Shown here in pieces: positions 9,507 to 18,666 of a DNA stretch of 64,000 nt. The position numbers and the translations under genes were made by a program. The notes below the pieces were generated by a model. It was not told the DNA's origin. It searched no databases and worked only from the letters and a program-made list of their open reading frames with translations. This stretch comes from Longitalea arenae (lineage in GTDB: Bacteria; Bacteroidota; Bacteroidia; Chitinophagales; Chitinophagaceae), in the NCBI RefSeq assembly GCF_016924755.1, contig NZ_JAFFJX010000005.1, forward strand, positions 248,001-312,000, written 5' to 3'. Position 1 is the stretch's first letter. Every line of letters begins with the position of its first letter.

Positions 9507-11720
9507 ATGCAATTACGTACCATGTATAAGAATTGGAGCGGTTTGAAAGGGGGATACATATTAGCCTTCGTATTCTTTCTGCAGGCAAATGCCTTTTCCC
9601 AAAATATCATCATCCCGGTTGAAACGCAGCATAGTGCGCTGGTGCTGCAAACCAACAGCAACAATAACCTGAATATCGTTTACCTGGGCGCTAAATTGAG
9701 CGACAAAAAGGAGTATGAAGCCATAACGGCACAGTATAAACAAACGAGTGAATACACCGGTGTGTCCAATGCAGCTTATCCTGCATCAGGCTCACGCAAT
9801 TTATTTGAACCGGCGATAACGGTGACCCATGCAGATGGTAATAATTCACTCGATCTGCAATATGTACGGCATGAAACCAAAAAGCTGGATGAGAATCAGT
9901 CCTTACTTACCGTTACGCTAAAAGACCCGGTGTATGATCTTGAAGTGCGGTTATTTTATAAAACGTATTTCAAAGAAGATGTTACAGAACAATGGAGCGA
10001 AATAAAACATAACGAAAAGGGGAATGTGGTGCTCCACAAATTTGCGTCGGCCGCTTTATACCTTAAGGCAGAAAGCTATTGGTTGCGGCAATACCATGGC
10101 GATTGGGCCAAAGAAATGCAACCCGAAGAAAGCCGCCTGACCCATGGTATCAAAACACTGGATTCAAAACTCGGCACCCGTACCGATCTGTTCCAAGCCC
10201 CGGTATTTATGGTTTCTTTGGATAAACCAGCCACGGAAGAGGAAGGTACCGTATTGTATGGCGCTTTGGAATGGAGCGGCAATTTCAGAATTGAACTTGA
10301 ACTCGATAACCAGGATAACCTGCGTTTACTGGCCGGCGTAAACAATCATGCATCACCATATACTTTGAAGCCGGCAGAAGTGTTCACTACACCTGCGTTT
10401 TTATCGGTTCTGTCGTTCAGGGGCAAAGGCGGCGCCAGCCGGCAATTACATGCCTGGGCACGCAATTACAAACTGCTGGATGGAAAAGGAGACCGGCTCA
10501 CCTTATTGAATAACTGGGAATCTACCTATTTCGATTTCAATGAAACAAAGTTGAAAGCACTGTTGAAAGATACAAAAGCCCTGGGGGTTGATCTTTTTTT
10601 GCTCGATGATGGCTGGTTTGCCAATAAGTATCCACGTAATAACGACGATGCCGGTTTGGGCGACTGGCAGGAAAATAAGACCAAATTGCCGAACGGTATC
10701 GCATCGCTCGTAAGCGAGGCCCAGGCCAATGACGTAAAATTCGGCATCTGGATAGAACCGGAAATGGTGAGCCCGCGCAGTGAATTGTATGAAAAGCATC
10801 CCGATTGGGTAGTGAAGCAGCCCAACCGTAAGGAATATTATTTCAGGAACCAGCTGGTGCTTGACTTAAGCAACCCGCAGGTACAGCAATTTGTATTCAA
10901 TACCGTTGATAACCTCTTTATCAAAAATCCCAAACTGGCATACATCAAATGGGATTGTAATGCCGTAGTGTATAATGCGTATTCAGCTCATTTGACCAAC
11001 CAGTCGCATTTTTATTTACAATATGTGCAGGGTTTATATGCTGTATTGCAGAAGATCAGGAAGAAATACCCAACGGTGCCAATGATGTTATGTTCCGGTG
11101 GCGGCGGCCGGGTTGATTATGCAGCGCTGCAATACTTCACCGAATTCTGGCCCAGCGACAATACAGATCCGCTCGAGCGCATCTTTATGCAATGGGAATA
11201 TTCTTATTTCTATCCGGCCATCAGTTCGGCCAACCACGTTACCGACTGGGGTAAACAACCCATTAAATTCCGTACCGATGTAGCAATGATGGGTAAGCTG
11301 GGTTTTGATATTGTGGTAAGCAAGCTGCAGGAAAAAGAACTTCGTTTTTGCCAGGATGCCCTCAAAACGTATAATACGATCAAACCAATTATCTGGCAGG
11401 GTGAACAATACCGCCTGCAGGACCCTGTTTCCAACGCAGTGGCTGCGGTGCTCTACCTGAACGAGCAAAAAACATCGGGTGTGATCTTTAATTACCTTGT
11501 CAACAACCGCTATGGTGCCGGCAGCGAGCGGCCTATCCGGTTAAAAGGCCTCGACCCGAAAAAACGATACCGTTTAAAGGAGCTGAATTTGTATCCGGGC
11601 ACCACCTCAACGATCGATGCTGATAAAAGCTATACCGGCGAATTTCTGATGACCATCGGCTATAATCCCGATGTAAAAGCAGAGCGCGCCAGTGTGGTGC
11701 TGGAGTTGAAGGCGGAGTAA
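9507..11720 (+). CDS. GH36 alpha-galactosidase
   Basis: This is a 737-residue secreted glycoside hydrolase family 36 enzyme, a retaining alpha-galactosidase. A signal peptide ends near FFLQANAFSQ. The N-terminal beta-supersandwich is followed by the (beta/alpha)8 barrel. LLNNWESTYFDF, LFLLDDGWF and FGIWIEPEMV are hallmark barrel strands. The nucleophile is Asp483 in YIKWDCNAVV and the acid/base is Asp551 in EFWPSDNTDPLERI. The cysteine-glycine loop LCSGGGGRVDYAALQYFTEF is also typical. An upstream ATG at 9507 is used here; an in-frame ATG at 9522 (MYKNWSG) is an equally good start. It is the last gene of the PUL in this window, 16 bases after the esterase, so probably in the same transcript. 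Confidence 0.95.
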   Translation: MQLRTMYKNWSGLKGGYILAFVFFLQANAFSQNIIIPVETQHSALVLQTNSNNNLNIVYLGAKLSDKKEYEAITAQYKQTSEYTGVSNAAYPASGSRNLFEPAITVTHADGNNSLDLQYVRHETKKLDENQSLLTVTLKDPVYDLEVRLFYKTYFKEDVTEQWSEIKHNEKGNVVLHKFASAALYLKAESYWLRQYHGDWAKEMQPEESRLTHGIKTLDSKLGTRTDLFQAPVFMVSLDKPATEEEGTVLYGALEWSGNFRIELELDNQDNLRLLAGVNNHASPYTLKPAEVFTTPAFLSVLSFRGKGGASRQLHAWARNYKLLDGKGDRLTLLNNWESTYFDFNETKLKALLKDTKALGVDLFLLDDGWFANKYPRNNDDAGLGDWQENKTKLPNGIASLVSEAQANDVKFGIWIEPEMVSPRSELYEKHPDWVVKQPNRKEYYFRNQLVLDLSNPQVQQFVFNTVDNLFIKNPKLAYIKWDCNAVVYNAYSAHLTNQSHFYLQYVQGLYAVLQKIRKKYPTVPMMLCSGGGGRVDYAALQYFTEFWPSDNTDPLERIFMQWEYSYFYPAISSANHVTDWGKQPIKFRTDVAMMGKLGFDIVVSKLQEKELRFCQDALKTYNTIKPIIWQGEQYRLQDPVSNAVAAVLYLNEQKTSGVIFNYLVNNRYGAGSERPIRLKGLDPKKRYRLKELNLYPGTTSTIDADKSYTGEFLMTIGYNPDVKAERASVVLELKAE

Positions 11721-11816
11721 CGGTTGTATCAATTCCGAACACCTGCTGCCCGGATCTGAACACCTGAATACCCGGCATCGTCTTATTTACAGGCATTTCC
11801 GGAATGGCTGCGGAAA

Positions 11817-13592
11817 ATGAGGCCCGAGATCTTTGACTATTGGGGCTATGTTGATTATTATACCTACATATTGCTGAAAGAGAACGCCAGTATACATTCC
11901 ATGCAGTCACAGGTGCCGGCTTTTTTAGAAAGGCATAAGACGGGGGAAGCCGGCTACACCTTTGCTTTTGAAAAGATGTCAGACGCTTACCTGCATTCCG
12001 TTGCAACGCGGCAACCTGGCCCTACGGGCAGTGTGCTTAATGTTTATTTGTTTGCCTGCATTGCTGTTTTCATCATGCTTATAGCCTGTATTAATTTCAT
12101 GAACCTGTCTACCGCCCGGTCTCTTGAAAGAGCAAAGGAAGTAGGGGTTCGCAAAGTGCTGGGCGTAAAACCTTCCCGCCTTATGTGGCAATTCCTCGTT
12201 GAATCGATCCTTCTGTCGCTGGCTGCTGCGATCATTGCCATGCTGCTGGCCCAGCCAGGCATTTCGTTGATAAGTAAATTATCGGGCAAGGAAATTTCTA
12301 CGGTCAATTTCTTCAACCCGTTATTGTTTGGTGGTATGGCCTTGTTTGCAGTTATTGTTGGATTGCTGGCAGGAATTTACCCCGCCTGGGTCTTATCAGG
12401 ATTCAGGCCCATCGCGGTACTAAAGGGAAAATTCAACCCGGCTGATCAAGGAGGCATTGCATTTCGCAAAGTGCTGGTTGTATTCCAGTTTACCTTGTCT
12501 ATTGCACTGATAGCGGGAACCATCATTGTATATACTCAATTGAAATACCTCAACCACCATGATCTTGGGTTTCAAAAGGATCAGATGCTGATCCTCAATT
12601 TTGAGGGTGATGCAGCCGTGCAAAAAAATATTGAAGCCATTAAAAAGGCCATTGCCAGTCAACCGGGGGTTAATGCGGTTGCTGCTTCGCGTGCCGTTCC
12701 CGGTGAATTCCTGCCCAATGCAGGCACATTCATTCAAACACCGGAAGGAAAATTGGACCACCGCGATCCACTTATTTATGAAATAGATTTTGACTTCATT
12801 CCTGTATTTAATATTCCCCTCGTGGCAGGGCGCGTTTATTCACGTTCGCACCCTTCCGATAGTGCAGAAGCAATGGTCATTAATGAAGCGGCGGCAAAAC
12901 TGTTCGGCTATACCAACCCGGCCGATGCGGTAGGTAAAAAATTTGAGCAGTGGGGCAGAAAAGGTACTGTTATAGGCGTTGTAAAAGATTTTAATTTCAG
13001 GTCGCTTCACCTTCCGGTAGAACCACTCACTTTACGATATGGTTACCCGGATATGCTGAACCGGATCTCGGTCTCTATCAAGGGTGACAATATTCCGGCA
13101 ACCCTGGGGCATATTAAGAAAGTGTGGGATCAACTGGTGCCCCAACGACCGATGTTATATCATTTTCTCGATGAATCGTTCAGCGAACAATACGAGGCTG
13201 ACCAGCATTTCGGTTATTTGTTTACTTTCTTTGCCTGCCTGGCCATTTGTATCGCTTGCCTTGGTTTATTAGGGCTTTCCACTTTTATGGCGCAGCAGCG
13301 GGTAAAAGAAATTGGTATTCGTAAAGTGCTGGGTTCGTCGGTAAGCGGCATTGTGATCCTGCTCTCGAAAGACTTCATTAAACTCGTGCTCATTGCCATT
13401 GTCATTGCCGTTCCCATCTGCTGCTGGGCAATGAATCAATGGCTGCAGGATTTCGCCTACCGTATTACTATTGGACCGCTTGTATTTATCAAAGCCGGCA
13501 TCCTTGCCTTGGGCGTGGCATTAACTACCATCACCTGGCAGGCGGTTAAAGCGGCGATCGTGAACCCGGTGCATTCGCTAAGGAATGAGTGA
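11817..13592 (+). CDS. ABC transporter permease, FtsX/MacB type, lacking its N-terminal ~200 residues
   Basis: This is a 591-residue fragment of the Bacteroidota macrolide-export-like permease family, whose members are usually near 780-800 residues. Present are the end of a MacB periplasmic domain, a first FtsX block (VYLFACIAVFIMLIACINF, then ERAKEVGVRKVLGVKPSRL), a second periplasmic domain and a second FtsX block (LGLLGLSTFMAQQ, RVKEIGIRKVLGSS). Missing are the first transmembrane helix and the proximal periplasmic domain. The frame stays open back to base 11760 with plausible homologous sequence (AFPEWLRKMRPEIFDYWGY) and then meets a stop, so the coding sequence is cut rather than starting naturally at 11817. 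It is probably a decaying gene. It stands convergent to the next gene. Confidence 0.8.
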   Translation: MRPEIFDYWGYVDYYTYILLKENASIHSMQSQVPAFLERHKTGEAGYTFAFEKMSDAYLHSVATRQPGPTGSVLNVYLFACIAVFIMLIACINFMNLSTARSLERAKEVGVRKVLGVKPSRLMWQFLVESILLSLAAAIIAMLLAQPGISLISKLSGKEISTVNFFNPLLFGGMALFAVIVGLLAGIYPAWVLSGFRPIAVLKGKFNPADQGGIAFRKVLVVFQFTLSIALIAGTIIVYTQLKYLNHHDLGFQKDQMLILNFEGDAAVQKNIEAIKKAIASQPGVNAVAASRAVPGEFLPNAGTFIQTPEGKLDHRDPLIYEIDFDFIPVFNIPLVAGRVYSRSHPSDSAEAMVINEAAAKLFGYTNPADAVGKKFEQWGRKGTVIGVVKDFNFRSLHLPVEPLTLRYGYPDMLNRISVSIKGDNIPATLGHIKKVWDQLVPQRPMLYHFLDESFSEQYEADQHFGYLFTFFACLAICIACLGLLGLSTFMAQQRVKEIGIRKVLGSSVSGIVILLSKDFIKLVLIAIVIAVPICCWAMNQWLQDFAYRITIGPLVFIKAGILALGVALTTITWQAVKAAIVNPVHSLRNE

Positions 13593-13604
13593 TGTCAATA
13601 ATTT

Positions 13605-14483
13605 TTATTTCCCGGCTAGCTGTTCCAGCAAGGCGTTATAATAACGTTCAATAGCGCCGGTTCCATAAGATAGATACAGAAATGGATCAATCAGCTCCAG
13701 CTCCATAAGTACAAAATTGCCATTGACCATTAAACCATCCACACGTGCATACATGGTGTTTTGGGCGAACCTGGTAATGTAAGACTTTGCCTGGTCAATA
13801 TATTGCTGCCGGGGAGATATTGATGCTATGGTTCCGCCAAAGATCTGTTGTACCCTGAAATCTCCCGCCTTCGGTTTCTTGATAATGGTATGGCTGTATT
13901 GGCCATTGAAAAAAATGAATGACCATTCTCCTTCCTGTACCTGTGGCATCAGGGGTTGAACTATATAATCACCTTCTGTTAATAGTTCATGCACCCGGCT
14001 GGTATCTTCGTGGGCATTATGCCTGGCTAATACAATGGTGTTTCTCGAACCGCCGCTAACGCATGGTTTGATGATTAATTTATCAGCATGCAGTTGGTCA
14101 AAAAGGGCTTGCAGCTTATCCTTCCAGCCCTGGTTAAGAAATACCGATGGGATGATTTCAAAACCGGCTGCGGCGACTTCCTTGAGGTAGTGTTTGTCCA
14201 TATTCCACCTTACAATAGCATAGTCGTTGATGAGCTTTATTTGTAAGCGCTCAATTTTGTTCAGCCAATCTTTAAACTGTTCATATTTTTCAAAATAGTC
14301 CCAGGGCGTTTTTAACAGGGCAACCTCATATTGTTTCCAGTTTACCTGCGGGTCATCCCATATTTCGGCAGTAATATCCAGGCCCTTGTTTTGTAAGTAG
14401 GGCAACAGGCCTTCCAGTTCATTGAAATTATTGGCTGCCGAATAGCTTGCGGTGCCGTTATAGGTAATATAGGCGATCTTCAT
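13605..14483 (-). CDS. ATP-grasp domain protein (glutathione-synthetase-like)
   Basis: This is a 292-residue ATP-grasp family protein. The start at 14483 (MKIAYITYNGTASYSA) is preferred over an upstream frame because the sequence before it is low-complexity and runs into the divergent promoter region. The family pattern is visible: a Rossmann-like N-terminal pre-ATP-grasp part with KTPWDYFEKY, a conserved NDYAIVRWNMDKHYL segment, the ATP lysine strand KLIIKPCVSGGSRNT, and the metal-binding end ARVDGLMVNGNFVLMELELIDP. Such proteins ligate a carboxylate to an amine or thiol with ATP through an acyl phosphate. The substrate is not known for this subgroup. It is divergent from the GH43 gene (132-base spacer) and convergent with the truncated permease. 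Confidence 0.85.
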   Translation of the reverse strand: MKIAYITYNGTASYSAANNFNELEGLLPYLQNKGLDITAEIWDDPQVNWKQYEVALLKTPWDYFEKYEQFKDWLNKIERLQIKLINDYAIVRWNMDKHYLKEVAAAGFEIIPSVFLNQGWKDKLQALFDQLHADKLIIKPCVSGGSRNTIVLARHNAHEDTSRVHELLTEGDYIVQPLMPQVQEGEWSFIFFNGQYSHTIIKKPKAGDFRVQQIFGGTIASISPRQQYIDQAKSYITRFAQNTMYARVDGLMVNGNFVLMELELIDPFLYLSYGTGAIERYYNALLEQLAGK

Positions 14484-14554
14484 GGGATGGTAGTTGTTTT
14501 GCAAAGACAAAAATAACCGGTTAAAATGGTTTATAAGTCGTCGTTCAGAACAGA

Positions 14555-14585
14555 ATTGTAGAATCGACATTAAAACCTTACTTTG
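14555..14585 (+). promoter_or_regulatory. Putative Bacteroidota-type promoter for the GH43 gene
   Basis: ATTG at 14555-14558 is followed after 19 bases by TTACTTTG at 14578-14585, a 7/8 match to the TAnnTTTG -7 element of Bacteroidota. The start codon at 14616 lies about 30 bases downstream. Match by eye only. Confidence 0.4.
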
Positions 14586-14615
14586 CTTTTTTATATAAAC
14601 GCAAAACTTGCTATT

Positions 14616-16559
14616 ATGAAACTTGTCCGCCTTGCCGGCCGGCTGATCGTATGTATGCTGCTCAGCGGTTTTTCTGTCTGCCTGGTAAAAGCACAAAACC
14701 CGCCCATGCTGGCCGAAAAAGATAAGGTGGCCTATCTGTTTGTATATTTCACGGGTAACCGGATAGCAGAAGAAGCCATCCGTTTTGCCATCAGTAAAGA
14801 CGGCTTTCAATATTTTGCTTTAAATAATAACAATGCGGTCATCGATTCAAAAAAGATCAGTTCCTCCGGCGGCGTACGCGACCCGCATATTATAAGAGGG
14901 GAAGATGGCAAGAGCTTTTATATGGTAGCTACCGATATGGTCTCGGCCAAAGGCTGGGACTCGAACCGGGCTATGACGCTGATGAGATCTAACGACCTCA
15001 TTAACTGGACTTCCAGCGTTATCAATATCCAGCAAAAATACAAGGGACAGGAAGATCTGAAACGGGTGTGGGCCCCGCAAACCATCTATGATGCCGAAGC
15101 AGGAAAATATATGATCTACTGGTCTATGAAACATGGCGACAAACACGACATTGTGTATTACGCCTATGCGAATAATGATTTTACCGCACTGGAAGCAGAA
15201 CCCAAACCCTTGTTTATACCAGCTGCCCCTGCCTACAATATCGATGCTGACATAATTAAAAAAGATAGTCTTTATTATTTGTTCCGTAAGACCGGGGGCG
15301 CCGATGGGGCAGGGATCAAAGTAGCCACCACCGCCTCGCTCACGTCGGGCAAATGGAATGAACACGAACAATATGTTCAACCCACCAAACTGGATGTAGA
15401 AGGTTCTTCCGTATTCAAACTAAATAATTCCGGTACCTATATCATGATGTATGATCTGTTCAAAACGCATGGCTTCCAGTTCACGAAAAGCCAGGACCTG
15501 CAGCATTTTGAGATCATCGATCAGGATGTAAAAATGGATTTCAAACCCAGGCATGGAACCGTGATGGCATTGACAAGAACAGAAGTGGAAACCCTGATTT
15601 ATAAATGGGGAAAACCGGCCGGTTTTCCTGCATTAAACAATAACCCGGTGCTGGCTGGTTATTTTGCCGATCCCGATGTTTTGTATTCGCATAAAACGAA
15701 AAAGTATTATATCTATCCTACCAGTGATGGGTTCACAGATTGGAAAGGCACCTATTTTAAAACCTTTTCTTCTCCCGATCTGCAGCACTGGAAAGATGAG
15801 GGCGTTATCCTGCAATTGGGTAAGGATGTTTCCTGGGCCGACCGGAACGCCTGGGCGCCCTGTATTGAAGAGAAAAAGATCAAAGGCCGCTACAAGTACT
15901 TTTATTATTTCACGGCGGCGCAAAAGATCGGAGTGGCCGTAGCAGATGATCCTGCAGGTCCCTTCGTTGACCTGGGCAAACCCCTGATCGATGAGCGCCC
16001 GGAAGGCATTAAACGCGGGCAGGTCATTGATCCCGATGTGTTCACCGATCCTAAAACCGGTAAAAGTTATTTGTATTGGGGCAATGGATTCATGGCGGCT
16101 GCCGAGCTCAACAGCGATATGACCTCGTTGAAAAAAGAAACAGTCACCATCCTGCATCCGGATAAAACTTTCCGGGAAGGCACTTATGTATTCTATCGTA
16201 AAGGCACCTATTATTTTCTGTGGTCAGAAAATGACACCCGCGATGCAGACTACCGCGTGCGTTATGCCACGGCTACCTCACCGCTGGGGCCGTTAACCAT
16301 TCCGAAAGAAAACCTGGTGATTGCCAAGGATACCGCAGCCGGCATATACGGTACCGGTCACAACTCAATACTACAGATACCGGGTAAAGATGAGTGGTAC
16401 ATCGTATATCACCGTTTCGATTATCCAAATGGTATCCATATGGGCCGAAGCGCCGGCTACAATCGCGAAATATGTATCGATAAGCTGGAATTCAATGCTG
16501 ATGGCAGCATTAAACAGGTCAAACCTACACATGCAGGGATTCATTCCATTTCGAAATAA
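14616..16559 (+). CDS. Tandem GH43 family glycoside hydrolase
   Basis: This is a 647-residue secreted protein with two glycoside hydrolase family 43 five-bladed propellers. The start at 14616 gives a good signal peptide (LVRLAGRLIVCMLLSGFSVC). The N-terminal module keeps an Asp/Asp/Glu-like set: Asp89 in RDPHIIRG, Asp in NIDADII near 208, Glu in VEGSSVFK near 262. The C-terminal module has the canonical triad: Asp352 in ADPDVLYS (base), Asp472 in IDPDVFTDP (pKa modulator) and Glu521 in REGTYVFY (acid), plus the GTGHNSIL blade. GH43 members are inverting arabinofuranosidases, xylosidases or galactosidases; which activity this has cannot be read. It is outside the PUL and apparently monocistronic. 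Confidence 0.88.
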   Translation: MKLVRLAGRLIVCMLLSGFSVCLVKAQNPPMLAEKDKVAYLFVYFTGNRIAEEAIRFAISKDGFQYFALNNNNAVIDSKKISSSGGVRDPHIIRGEDGKSFYMVATDMVSAKGWDSNRAMTLMRSNDLINWTSSVINIQQKYKGQEDLKRVWAPQTIYDAEAGKYMIYWSMKHGDKHDIVYYAYANNDFTALEAEPKPLFIPAAPAYNIDADIIKKDSLYYLFRKTGGADGAGIKVATTASLTSGKWNEHEQYVQPTKLDVEGSSVFKLNNSGTYIMMYDLFKTHGFQFTKSQDLQHFEIIDQDVKMDFKPRHGTVMALTRTEVETLIYKWGKPAGFPALNNNPVLAGYFADPDVLYSHKTKKYYIYPTSDGFTDWKGTYFKTFSSPDLQHWKDEGVILQLGKDVSWADRNAWAPCIEEKKIKGRYKYFYYFTAAQKIGVAVADDPAGPFVDLGKPLIDERPEGIKRGQVIDPDVFTDPKTGKSYLYWGNGFMAAAELNSDMTSLKKETVTILHPDKTFREGTYVFYRKGTYYFLWSENDTRDADYRVRYATATSPLGPLTIPKENLVIAKDTAAGIYGTGHNSILQIPGKDEWYIVYHRFDYPNGIHMGRSAGYNREICIDKLEFNADGSIKQVKPTHAGIHSISK

Positions 16560-16580
16560 ATTCCGCTATCCGGAGCAAGA

Positions 16581-16632
16581 GATTTCTGATTTCTGATTTC
16601 TGATTTCTGATTTTGAGATTTTGAGATTTTGA
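16581..16632 (+). repeat. Simple tandem repeats: four GATTTCT then three GATTTTGA
   Basis: Four exact copies of the 7-mer GATTTCT (16581-16608) run directly into three exact copies of the 8-mer GATTTTGA (16609-16632). A second cluster of AAATCCCG-type repeats lies at 16664-16730. The 12-mer ATTTTGAGATTT at 16626-16637 has its exact inverse at 16692-16703, so the transcript end of the GH43 gene can fold. No gene is visible between 16560 and 16820. Confidence 0.8.
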
Positions 16633-16820
16633 GATTTGTTCGGCTTTCAAGATTCGGATAAATCACGAAATCCCGCAATCCAGAAATCCCGAAATCTCAA
16701 AATTACATTCCCGCAATCCCGCAATCCTGCTTTGATCCACTCATCCTTCGCTTTTGTCTACACATTCTTGGTTCCGGTTCGCCAATACTTTAATTTACGG
16801 GGCATTGGTATATTTGAGCT

Positions 16821-17822
16821 ATGAGACCGGCATCGATTTCTTTTTCCTCCAAATGGATCCATGCAATAGTATGGCCACTGCTGTTGGGCATTCCCGGCAT
16901 CTTGCTGTGGGACCAGCAGTTTTTTGGCTTGTCGGTCAGTTTTTATTTGATCACTACTTTGTATCATATCGGCCTGTTCTATTTTAATGCTTTTTACCTC
17001 TATCCCAAACTGCTGAACAAAAGGACCTGGTGGTTGTATGTTATCTGTTTATTTGCTATTGTGGCGGTTTCAGGCTTTGCCAAGGTTTTCTTTTTGCAGT
17101 TCGATGCTGATTTCCGGTTTACACCGATGACCCAGCGACTGGTGTTTTTTCCTTTAATGCCTTTCCTGTTTGCCAGCATTATTTTCCGGCTGGTATATGA
17201 CCGCATCCGGTTCGAAAGAATGGAAAAAGAAGCCCGCGCGCAACGCCTCGATGCTGAACTGAAATTATTACGGTCGCAGATCAGTCCCCATTTTTTGTTC
17301 AATATGCTCACCAACATGGTATCGATGGCCAGGTTGCAATCAAAGCTGCTGGAACCTTCGTTAATCAGGTTGTCAGAATTGTTACGATACATGTTGTACG
17401 AAAGCAATGAAGAAAAAATAGCTATTGGCAAAGAGATAGAGCATATCGAAAATTATGTTGCACTGCAGCAATTACGTTTCGGCGAAGATGCAAACATCGC
17501 TTTAACCGTTAAAAACGATTATCCCGAAGGGATGATCGAGCCCATGCTGCTGGTGCCTTTTATAGAGAATGCTTTCAAACATGGTATCGGTATGGTGAAA
17601 GAACCGTTTATACGAATTTCCCTTAACGTGAAAGCGCATATGCTGCATTTTACGGTGGTGAACAATTACAATCCCGCCAACCAGTCAAAAGATAAACATT
17701 CGGGTATTGGCCTTTCTAATGTGCAAAGCCGCCTGGAATTATTGTATGCGAACAATTATCAGTTGAATATTACCAATGAGAATGGTATCTATTCTGTTCA
17801 TTTAAATTGTAAGTTGTTATGA
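16821..17822 (+). CDS. Sensor histidine kinase, LytS/YehU (His_kinase) family
   Basis: This is a 333-residue membrane histidine kinase. The N-terminal ~130 residues hold four hydrophobic segments (for example IVWPLLLGIPGILLWDQQ, WLYVICLFAIVAVSGFAKVF). A short coiled linker follows (ERMEKEARAQRLDAELKLL), then the His_kinase box SQISPHFLFNMLTNM with phospho-acceptor His157, then an HATPase with the N box PFIENAFKHGIG and the G box HSGIGLSNVQSRLELLY. The family phosphorylates LytTR response regulators, and one overlaps its stop codon by four bases (ATGA). The stimulus is unknown; there is no extracellular domain of size, so a membrane-embedded signal is likely. Confidence 0.94.
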   Translation: MRPASISFSSKWIHAIVWPLLLGIPGILLWDQQFFGLSVSFYLITTLYHIGLFYFNAFYLYPKLLNKRTWWLYVICLFAIVAVSGFAKVFFLQFDADFRFTPMTQRLVFFPLMPFLFASIIFRLVYDRIRFERMEKEARAQRLDAELKLLRSQISPHFLFNMLTNMVSMARLQSKLLEPSLIRLSELLRYMLYESNEEKIAIGKEIEHIENYVALQQLRFGEDANIALTVKNDYPEGMIEPMLLVPFIENAFKHGIGMVKEPFIRISLNVKAHMLHFTVVNNYNPANQSKDKHSGIGLSNVQSRLELLYANNYQLNITNENGIYSVHLNCKLL

Positions 17823-18520
17823 TGCGATGTATTGCAGTAGACGATGAGAAATGGGTGCTCGACCTGCTGGTAGATAACATCAACCGGGTGCCTTTTTTAC
17901 ACCTCGTGGGCCGCTGTAAAAATGCCCTGGAGGCCATAGAACTGCTGCATCGGGAAGAAGTGGATCTGATATTCCTCGACATTCAAATGCCAGGGCTGGA
18001 TGGCATACAATTCGTACAATCACTGCAACACCCGCCCATGATCATTTTCGTTACCGCTTATAAAGAATATGCCTGGGATGGCTTTGAGCTTGCTGCTGTG
18101 GACTATTTATTAAAGCCGGTTTCCTTTGAACGTTTTTTGAAAGCGTGTAACAAAGCGCAGGAATTGTTCCGCCTGCAGCAAAAGCCTGCCAAAGAACAAC
18201 CTGCTTCTTTTTTTGTATATGTAGAATACAACCAGGTGAAGATCACTATTGCCGATATTGTGTATATCGAAAGCATGAAAGATTATGTGAAGATCCATTT
18301 GAGTTCCGTTACCAGACCCGTGATCACCAAGATGAGTTTAAAGGCGCTGGAAGATAAATTACTGCCTTACCGCCTGGTGCGCATTCATAAATCCTATATC
18401 ATTGCAGCCGATAAAGTAACGGCGGTCAAACGCGATCTTATTTGCCTGGGCAATATTGAATTGCCATTCAGTGACAGTTACCGGCCGGGGGTAGAAGCAG
18501 TGCTTCCCCTCAACAGGTAA
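17819..18520 (+). CDS. LytTR-family response regulator
   Basis: This is a 233-residue response regulator. The receiver domain spans residues ~2-120, with acidic residues in VDDEK, phospho-acceptor Asp54 in IFLDIQMPGLDG, Thr in IIFVTAYKEYAWDGF and Lys in DYLLKPV. The C-terminal ~100 residues are a LytTR DNA-binding domain (IADIVYIESMKDYVKIHL, then YRLVRIHKSYIIAADKV). LytTR proteins bind direct repeats about 21 bases apart. It is translationally coupled to the preceding sensor kinase. Its targets are not identified. Confidence 0.95.
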   Translation: MMRCIAVDDEKWVLDLLVDNINRVPFLHLVGRCKNALEAIELLHREEVDLIFLDIQMPGLDGIQFVQSLQHPPMIIFVTAYKEYAWDGFELAAVDYLLKPVSFERFLKACNKAQELFRLQQKPAKEQPASFFVYVEYNQVKITIADIVYIESMKDYVKIHLSSVTRPVITKMSLKALEDKLLPYRLVRIHKSYIIAADKVTAVKRDLICLGNIELPFSDSYRPGVEAVLPLNR

Positions 18521-18666
18521 GCTCATCTACCCATATTACTGATTCATCTACACTTCCCGCGGCCGGCTCTCTCATAAGGTTAGTTTTGTATCAGCAGGTA
18601 AACAAAAAGTCGATGGCTAATTGTTAATGCTGCTGTTCCTTATTATTCATTATAAAACTAAACTTT

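Noticed and set aside
14484-14810. Upstream extension of the ATP-grasp frame (109 codons)
   Set aside because: The domain begins at MKIAYITYN; the extension overlaps the GH43 promoter and start and shows no conservation pattern.
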